From CALCKU01 sp964571595 (GTDB lineage Bacteria > Pseudomonadota > Alphaproteobacteria > Caulobacterales > Maricaulaceae): a stretch of 13,982 nucleotides of DNA. Location: positions 1 to 13,982 of the forward strand of contig CAZNCJ010000059.1 in NCBI GenBank assembly GCA_964571595.1, in the 5' to 3' direction. This document shows, in pieces, positions 13,947-13,982 of this stretch. Position 1 is the first letter of the stretch. The number at the start of each line of letters is the position of its first letter. The notes below the pieces were generated by a model that ran no database searches, was not told where the DNA came from, and saw nothing but the letters and a program-made list of their open reading frames with translations. The translations under genes were made by a program, and so were the position numbers.

Positions 13947-13982
13947 CTAGAGCGCGGGGATGACAACATCCACATTCGGAGC
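13947..13982 (-). CDS. Possible C-terminal end of an upstream minus-strand gene (partial)
   Basis: Reading the minus strand from the window edge gives eleven codons (APNVDVVIPAL) and a TAG stop at 13949-13947, two bases before the peptidase GTG. A gene ending here would explain the lack of a separate leader and ribosome binding site for the peptidase. The stretch is too short to recognise and may be chance. Its 5' part lies outside the window. Confidence 0.25.
   Translation of the reverse strand, partial: APNVDVVIPAL

Noticed and set aside
1..13982. CRISPR array, insertion sequence, prophage, toxin-antitoxin or defence genes
   Set aside because: No regular repeats, transposase, integrase or paired small toxin genes were seen on either strand; the region is continuous conserved housekeeping sequence.
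1..13982. tRNA or rRNA genes in the gaps
   Set aside because: No cloverleaf-like arms with GTTCGA-type T-loops or rRNA-conserved stretches were found in the intergenic sequence.

Overview
The window is a stretch of conserved housekeeping DNA from an alphaproteobacterium. The gene order (A-type Fe-S carrier, dGTPase-like gene, SPOR protein, nagZ, scpA, scpB, tatABC, serS, surE, pcm, LysM protein, yajC, secD, secF) is the long cell-envelope, segregation and export cluster known from Caulobacter and Rhizobium relatives. Base composition near 50% GC by eye, frequent YTT/ATT codons and the cluster content would fit a marine Maricaulales/Hyphomonadaceae-type lineage. That family-level placement is inference, not proven by the sequence.

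Layout. Positions 77-409 (minus) hold an ErpA/HesB Fe-S carrier, divergent from dgt (499-1689, plus) across a short promoter region rich in small palindromes. From dgt to secF every gene lies on the plus strand. SPOR, nagZ and scpA are joined by two ATGA stop/start overlaps, and scpB follows 3 bases after scpA, so 1805-5114 looks like one translationally coupled unit. A 103-base gap with a possible promoter precedes tatA-tatB-tatC (5218-6611). serS, surE and pcm follow (6681-9458), with serS and surE overlapping by one base. A secreted double-LysM protein (9589-10431) ends at a clear intrinsic terminator (10454-10477). A 193-base regulatory gap then leads to yajC-secD-secF (10625-13634). At the right edge a small S24/S26-type serine peptidase (13651-13944, minus) converges on secF, perhaps preceded by the last codons of another minus-strand gene.

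How the genes work together: TatABC moves folded proteins and SecDF-YajC drives late Sec translocation, so both export routes are encoded within about 8 kb. NagZ, the SPOR protein and the LysM protein act on or bind peptidoglycan. ScpA and ScpB are the kleisin and WHD subunits that partner SMC in chromosome segregation. Dgt, SurE, Pcm, SerRS and ErpA are general metabolism and maintenance functions.

I did not find a clearly new multi-gene system. The points worth a second look are local departures from the expected cluster: no argS between dgt and the SPOR gene, a LysM protein with no M23 peptidase domain where relatives often carry one, an insertion in SerRS ahead of its TxE loop, the compact peptidase next to secF, and several inverted repeats in the longer gaps. 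No gap between genes exceeds 300 bases.
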